Shown here: positions 59,301 to 64,000 of the stretch, one piece after another | Layout: every line of letters begins with the position of its first letter | How positions within the stretch are numbered: the stretch's first letter is position 1 | Source of the DNA: Glebionis coronaria | Taxonomy: Eukaryota > Streptophyta > Magnoliopsida > Asterales > Asteraceae | Length of the DNA stretch: 64,000 nucleotides | NCBI GenBank assembly: GCA_025667525.1 | Contig: JANFOE010000050.1 | Coordinates: 1,860,001 to 1,924,000, forward strand | Direction: 5' to 3' | Notes under the pieces: generated by a model | What the model was told of the DNA's origin: nothing | Seen by the model: only the letters and a program-made list of their open reading frames with translations | Databases searched by the model: none | Made by a program: the position numbers and the translations under genes

Positions 59301-61136
59301 GACTCACCAACGAAGACTCATTCGGATCAGCACCCTCTTGCCCAACTTGATGTAGTTGAATACTAGTATCAGTGGTATTAGTAAGTACATCAGATATTTG
59401 ATTTGACCCAAAGCTAGAGATAGTTGCCATAAGAGCTGCCTGAGCAGATTGAAGATCATCACAGTCTGAATCGTAAGCATCCAGATCATCTGCTTGGTAT
59501 GCTGCATTCTGTGTAGTGAGAACTTCTTATTCTGCAATCCCTGGATCAACAAGAAATGCTAGCTCCTCTTCATCAAGTTTCTGTCCTTGTGCCTGAGCGT
59601 CACCAAATAAATCTTCTCTGCAAACCATTGACCATCCCTTCTCCTCTTGGGTTTTGTGCAATCCCTAGACATGTGACCTTCTTCCTTACAGTTGTAGCAT
59701 GTTATCATTCTCAACTTACCTGTGGAATTAGCCCGTGGAGCAGTGACCATTGGAGCAGTGTTCACCTTTGGAGCAGTATTGACCATGCGTGTATTGGTGG
59801 TTGATGTAGTGGGTCTCCCCTGATAAGGTTGAATAGGTTGAACCATTACCCTACCATTCTCAATGGTAGCTTGTTGTCAAGAATTAGATGAATTCCTCAG
59901 CTGATTGTTAGTAGGAGCTGGTCCTCTAAATCCTCGTTTGCTCAATGTCCTTGTGAGGTAAGCAGACATGGTAGCTAACACTTCAGCTGGGTCAGTTCCT
60001 TGTTTGAATTCAGGAATGGGAACCTCATCATTATCACAATACATTGCTTGGTCTTGTTGAGCGGCATAAGCACTAGAAGGAGTACTTGTATGGTCAGAAT
60101 AGCTTGGTGGATATGCTGCATTTTCTTGATATGGCGAGTATGATGACTAAGCATAGGGTGCAATGCTTGCTGGTGAATATGGGTGAGGCTGTAGAGCATA
60201 TTGTGATGCTTGTGGTTCTCTCTGAGACAAAGGTGCATTAAACCGATATTGTTGCTGATGTGAGGTGGGTGGTTGCGGTAGAATCGAATATTGGGGGAAG
60301 CTTGGAGTCATGTACGGTGATGGATGATAGGCTTGGTGTCCCATGATATACGGGGTGTTGTTATATGACAAGCTTGGTTGATTTGCCATCAAAGCTAAAG
60401 ATTCAGGGTACATACCTCGAGGCGAATAGTGCATGATCACGTGTTTCTCATGCTGCTGGAGAAAAGCATAGAGTTGATACAAATTGCACTTATGCAAATC
60501 CCTAGTTAACTTAACATCAGTAATATACTCACCCCATTCAGCTTGAGGTAAAGTATTCAAAAACTTGGTGTTAACCTGGAATGGAGCAATCACGAGATTG
60601 TACACATTCAAATCATTCATGAGAGTAGTGAATCTGAAGTAGTAGCCGTGAAGCGTTTCCCCTGGACTGTACGTGAACCTATCAAACAGATCATACAACT
60701 GACATTCGCGTTCCTGTTTAGTAAGAGACGTACCTTGTAGCAAAACCTGTAGACGTTCCCATAGCTCCTTTGCAACCATATATTGACTTACCATTCGATA
60801 GATGTCATGTGGAAGAGCGTGGAGAATGGTTTGAAGAGCCTTTTCGTTTGTATCGGCAATAAGTTGTTGAGCTGGTGTAAGTTCTTCAAACTCCCGTGGT
60901 CGAGTCACATTGTTAACAACGATGGTACCATAATCAAGTGGACCATTTAGAATTGACTTGACCATAAGCCTCCCATATGTCGGTTTTCCCTTAATGTATG
61001 ACATCATACGGCCTTGCCATGCTTCAAAGACTTCTTTAATAAGCATTGGAGGGCGATTATCCGTTCCCGTAATGACGAAAATATCCGTAAGTGATGTCAT
61101 TTGAGGCATTAATGAACTCGGATTCATTTTGATCAC
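56318..61136 (-). pseudogene. F gag with a long coiled-coil extension, multiply broken
   Basis: Starts near the ATG at 61136; the ATGACATCACTT 36 bases further in is an alternative start. The N-terminal 330 codons are an intact copia gag core (UBN2 type: LWERLQVLLQGTSLTKQERE, then LDVKLTRDL-like residues). The same frame continues past stops at 60147 and near 59,877 to a zinc knuckle CX2CX4HX4C at 59658-59699. After a frameshift near 59,600 it goes on for about 1,000 codons of Glu/Lys/Leu/Asn-rich, coiled-coil-like sequence in several open pieces (59,430-57,516), to a Lys/Pro-rich part and a conserved WKPTGR...GKxFTLDGKCALTR block (near 56,640) before the protease. I count at least eight breaks. 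This long extension is typical of Asteraceae Sireviruses as I remember them. Confidence 0.85.
59658..59699 (-). other. CCHC zinc knuckle of F gag
   Basis: CYNCKEEGHMSRDC, canonical CX2CX4HX4C. It binds RNA in related gags. Confidence 0.92.
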
Positions 61137-61273
61137 TTTAAAGAATCAAAGATTATCGGTTGATCGAGCAGTGACGTAAGGTTGTGAGTTGTGTTGTGTT
61201 TTTGTAGTAAAGCGTGTGTAAGAAGCCAAGATTAAATCCACTAAAAATCGTCGAAAAAACTCGTAAAATACCC

Positions 61274-61574
61274 CTTGATCCGGAATAATTAAGTTGATTC
61301 GGAATAAATACCTTAATGTGAAAAAGATCTTGGTTCGGAATAATTACCTTGATTTGGAATAACGGTTTATTTGGAATACTTGGTTGATCCGAAATAACGG
61401 CTGATCCAGAATACTTTGTTGATCCGGAATAACGGTTGATCCGGAATAACCTGTTGATTCGGAATGCCTTGTTGATCCGGAATAAACTGTTGATTCGGAA
61501 TGCCTCGTTGATCCGGAATAAACTGTTGATTCGGAATGCCTTGTTGATCCGGAATAAACTGGTGATTCGGAATG
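61274..61574 (+). repeat. GATCCGGAATA/GATTCGGAATG array in the F leader
   Basis: About 16 units with 16-21-bp spacing. The right part alternates strictly between GTTGATCCGGAATAAACT and GTTGATTCGGAATGCC, so the higher-order unit is about 36 bp. The left units are more diverged. In sense orientation the units read ATTCCGAATCAAC and ATTCCGGATCAAC. Confidence 0.9.
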
Positions 61575-61835
61575 TTCTGGGAAAAATGAATTCGAGACCA
61601 AATAGCCTACTTTTTGTTTTTTTCTTAGAACACACAAATCTAAACCCGATTTTTGACCAAAAACCACCAAAAGTTTTGTGATTTCTACCAAAATAAGCTA
61701 AAGCCAACACTTATCTACTAATCCCAACAACAAAAATACCAAAAATTACAAGATTCAAGGTTGATTTTCCTAAAAATCACTAATACATTCAAAAACAAAA
61801 AAACAACACTAATCCTTACCTTAAATCACCCCATG

Positions 61836-61850
61836 GCTCTTGATACCAAT
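61836..61850 (-). promoter_or_regulatory. Primer binding site of F (Met tRNA type)
   Basis: Minus-strand TTGGTATCAAGAGC directly after the LTR end TTCA. It differs from the standard TGGTATCAGAGC by one inserted A. Confidence 0.8.
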
Positions 61851-61975
61851 TGAAGAATTGTGATAATCTTATGAATCAATAAGGTGGGTTGATGGTTTTA
61901 GAGAGAGAAAGTAGTGAGAGAAAGTGAGAGAGAAATGTGTGTTTTTATTAATCAAAAGTGAAACAACCAACCAAC

Positions 61976-61998
61976 CCCCTTTCCATAGTGGAAAGGGG
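61976..61998. other. Perfect hairpin beside the TATA box, right F LTR
   Basis: CCCCTTTCCA and TGGAAAGGGG around TAG, identical to the left LTR copy. In this 5' LTR it sits where transcription should begin. Confidence 0.85.
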
Positions 61999-62007
61999 TA
62001 TTTATAT
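61999..62007 (-). promoter_or_regulatory. TATA box of the F 5' LTR
   Basis: Minus-strand ATATAAATA, about 155 bp into the LTR. It is identical in the left copy at 44527-44535. Confidence 0.7.
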
Positions 62008-62167
62008 CCAAGCCACTAATGGACTTGGGCCGACCCATGACAAGCCCATGGGCCGGTTTTACATAACAAAGTAAACAAACATTAACTACGAGCTATACAA
62101 CATTCAATAATATCGTGGAGTGAACGATACTTCTAAAATACGTTAAAAACGTATTTCTAACACATGA

Positions 62168-63664
62168 TTTTTTGGAATTGCATCAGATAGATACTTTTTA
62201 TAATGGGCTTAATGATCATGAACGAGATTATTTGAATGCCGCCGCGGGTGGTAATTTTTTGTGCAATAACCCTCGTATGATCATTAGATTAAGCAAAATC
62301 AACAAAAGATGGAACAAGGTCAACATTAGATTAAGCAAGAATGGTTAAAAGCAGATTTAAGGCAATCAAAATTTGAAGATCGAATGGCAAAAATGTTTGA
62401 AGCAATCATGTTTATACCCTCTGCCTCGGGTGGTCTTCCTAGTGATACCATTAACAACCCGAGAGGAGAAATGAAGGTTATTACTACTCGTAGTGGTAAA
62501 ACTTTCAAGGAACCAATCTCTCGTCCAAGTACTTCTACGGAGAAGGAAATAGAGAAAGAGCCCGAGGTGGTGGTCGAAAAGGAGCATATCACAAGCCCAC
62601 AAAGTACCGCTCACACCACACCTACGGTTGAACCAAAACCAATAGTGGAACCCGAGATTCCAAGGTCGTTGCCTATGCCTCAACCCACACCACCCTTACC
62701 TTACCCTTCAAGACGAAACAAAGAAAAGGCACAAGAACGCAATAATTATCAATTTGAGCTTTTTATGAAAATGTTTCGTGATATACATTTTAATATAAGT
62801 TTTCCCGACGCTCTTATCATGATGCCTCGATTTGCCGCAAACTTCAAAAGTATGCTAAACAACAAAGAGAAGTTACAATAAACGTCTAGTTGTTCATCGG
62901 TTTTTCTTAGCCGCATACCTCAAAAAGTCGGTGATCCCGGTAAATTCTTGATTCCGTGTGCAATTCATGATATGGAGGAATGCTACGCCTTGGCCGATCT
63001 TGGTGCTAGTATTAATTTAATGCCTCTTGAGATTTTCAAATCACTTTCGCTTCCGGCTGTTACTCCTTCGAACATGTCTATCGAGATGGCCGATCATTCT
63101 ACGATTTTAGCATGTGGAGTAGCCGAGGACGTTTTCGTTAATGTTGGAAAGTTTTACTATCCTGTGGACTTTATCGTTGTAGACATTCCCATCGATCGAA
63201 AAGTTCCTCTCATTTTGGGTCGTTCATTTTTGGATACATCGAGAGCACTTATTGATGTTCATGCTCGGAAATCACCCTCCATTTCAATGAGGAAGAACTT
63301 GTCATCAATGCAACACAAAACTCCAAGCTTTCTCATGTCTATTCTATCACAACTTTAAACCATGGTGATTCAACCAATGTCGTTTGCAAGGAATTTTCAC
63401 CAAGAGTTTTAGGAAGTGTCAACAAAAACGATTTACCATTTCCTCCGCCGGTAGAGGTTATGAGTGTTAAACCCACAATCAAGAAACCGTCAATACTTGA
63501 ATTAAAAACTCTTTCGCCTCACCTCTAACATTCATTCTTGAAAAGTGTTGATAAGTTTCCGGTCCTTACGGAAGATCTTTCGGATAACGAATATGTTGAC
63601 CCCGATGGGGAGGTTTTCTTTACGACAAACGATTTGAGAACTTACCACCACCAAAACGGTTTTT
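62168..63664 (+). pseudogene. E gag (C-terminal part) and protease, continued after F
   Basis: Reading resumes in frame with FLELHQIDTFYNGLN and AAAGGNF. It then breaks near 62,350, with a short duplication (ATTAGATTAAGCAA at about 62,283 and 62,324). From 62384 it is open again with a PRGEMKVITTRSGKT segment, a TAA at 62879-62881, and the retropepsin with [14 protein letters not shown] near 62,990-63,030 and ILGRSFLDTSRALIDV. A frameshift near 63,270 and a stop near 63,526 follow, then a KTLSPHL/FPVLTEDLSD stretch that matches the pre-RT block of A. The zinc knuckle and Gln-rich linker found in A and B are missing, so several hundred bases are deleted. The frame closes at 63664. Confidence 0.85.
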
Positions 63665-64000
63665 AAATGTGAGAATTTTTAGTGTGCCTAACATCGTTCT
63701 AGAAACACCAAATGTTTTCGACATAATCAAAACGGGTTTTCATAAAGAGAGTTTAAAAGATAAAAAAGGAAAAGATTTTGAATGTGATTTAAAAGATTTT
63801 TCTACAAATCTAACTCCGTCATCACCACGTGTTTTGAGTGCTACAAGCTCATCTACTCCTTTTGACGATGCTTTGTGTGGTTTTAGTATAGGGGAAGCCC
63901 CTTATGTTCCCTCACCTTTCTCCACCGAGGACGATATATTCGATCGCGGAATTTCATGTAAAGGGAAATCTCGATCTTCCACCGATGCAATAAATGGAAA
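63600..64000 (+). CDS. E tail frame after the pre-RT block (3' partial, no RT seen)
   Basis: A frame open from 63600 to the window edge (133 codons). Where the A polyprotein enters RT about 150 bases after the matching block, E has a Lys/Asp/Ser-rich, then acidic sequence (DDALCGFSIGE, then STEDDIFDRG) with no RT motif in the 420 bases available. It may be the same kind of non-pol tail as in B, though I see no clear sequence match between the two. It probably follows the protease by a frameshift near 63,600-63,660. No start codon is assumed. Confidence 0.5.

Larger units (their letters stand above)
61137..61850 (-). other. 5' leader of F
   Basis: 714 bp between the primer site and gag. It contains the second motif array (61,274-61,574). 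A 185-residue ORF (61710-61153) upstream of gag is built on the array (FRIN-type repeats) and I do not regard it as a gene, though it would be an upstream ORF in the transcript. Confidence 0.75.
44379..62162 (-). mobile_element. Element F: 17.8-kb Sirevirus-type Ty1/copia retrotransposon
   Basis: Two 312-bp LTRs with about three differences and a perfect target duplication CATGA (44374-44378 and 62163-62167). On the minus strand the order is: 5' LTR, Met-type primer site, leader with a motif array, a very long gag, protease-integrase-RT-RNase H (copia order), an 18-bp tandem array, a second large ORF, a 2.2-kb 3' region, polypurine tract, 3' LTR. Copia order, an extra ORF after pol and several polypurine-tract copies are hallmarks of Sireviruses. 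It is unusually long for the group. All coding parts have nonsense codons or shifts. Confidence 0.95.
61851..62162 (-). repeat. 5' LTR of element F
   Basis: 312 bp. TATA box (minus ATATAAATA) at 61999-62007 and the same 10-bp hairpin at 61976-61998. This copy would drive the genomic RNA. The plus-strand end CTAACA is followed by CATGA. Confidence 0.95.

Noticed and set aside
61153..61710. 185-residue ORF (FRIN repeats) upstream of the F gag
   Set aside because: Built on the leader array; no domain. At most an upstream ORF in the transcript.

Overview
The window contains no recognisable host gene. It is a stack of nested LTR retrotransposons and is clearly plant nuclear DNA. The Ty3/gypsy elements of Athila type have a tRNA-Asp-like primer site. 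The two chromovirus elements resemble Tekay/Del and have an initiator-Met primer site. The Ty1/copia element is of Sirevirus type. The gag and long gag extension of that Sirevirus look most like elements I know from composites (Asteraceae); this is from memory, with no database check.

Seven elements can be separated, named A to H here (F is the Sirevirus, G is not used). A (+, 1-8306) is the right part of an Athila element with an intact 1,638-codon gag-protease-RT-RNase H-integrase frame and its 3' LTR. A sits in H, an inverted Athila LTR piece (8307-8813). H sits in the 5' LTR of E. E (+) is an old Athila-type element in three pieces: LTR and leader 8814-12086, start of gag 43619-44378, and the rest of gag-protease from 62168 to the window end. 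B (-, 12087-43613, TSD TGAGG) splits the E leader. B is an Athila relative with gag and protease but no RT or integrase. C (+, 20062-40383, TSD GAGAC) lies in the leader of B, 32 bp upstream of its gag ATG. D (+, 25566-35619, TSD AAGAG) lies inside C. F (-, 44379-62162, TSD CATGA) splits the E gag and is a 17.8-kb Sirevirus with a second, roughly 1,320-codon ORF downstream of pol.

Order of insertion read from the nesting: E first, then B, C and D in that order on one side, F independently in the E gag, and H then A in the E LTR. F has the most similar LTRs (about 3 differences in 312 bp). C and D LTR pairs differ at about 2 percent by eye. Only A has an undamaged polyprotein. B, C, D, E and F all carry nonsense codons, frameshifts or deletions.

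For novelty, three things stand out. First, arrays of an ATTCCGRATAG-like sense-strand motif occur in two unrelated retrotransposons: the LTR of A, the 5' leader of F, and an 18-bp tandem array between pol and the second ORF of F. Second, two Athila relatives (B and E) carry a non-pol, acidic reading frame where RT should start. Third, a tRNA-like Pol III box pair lies in both LTRs of B.
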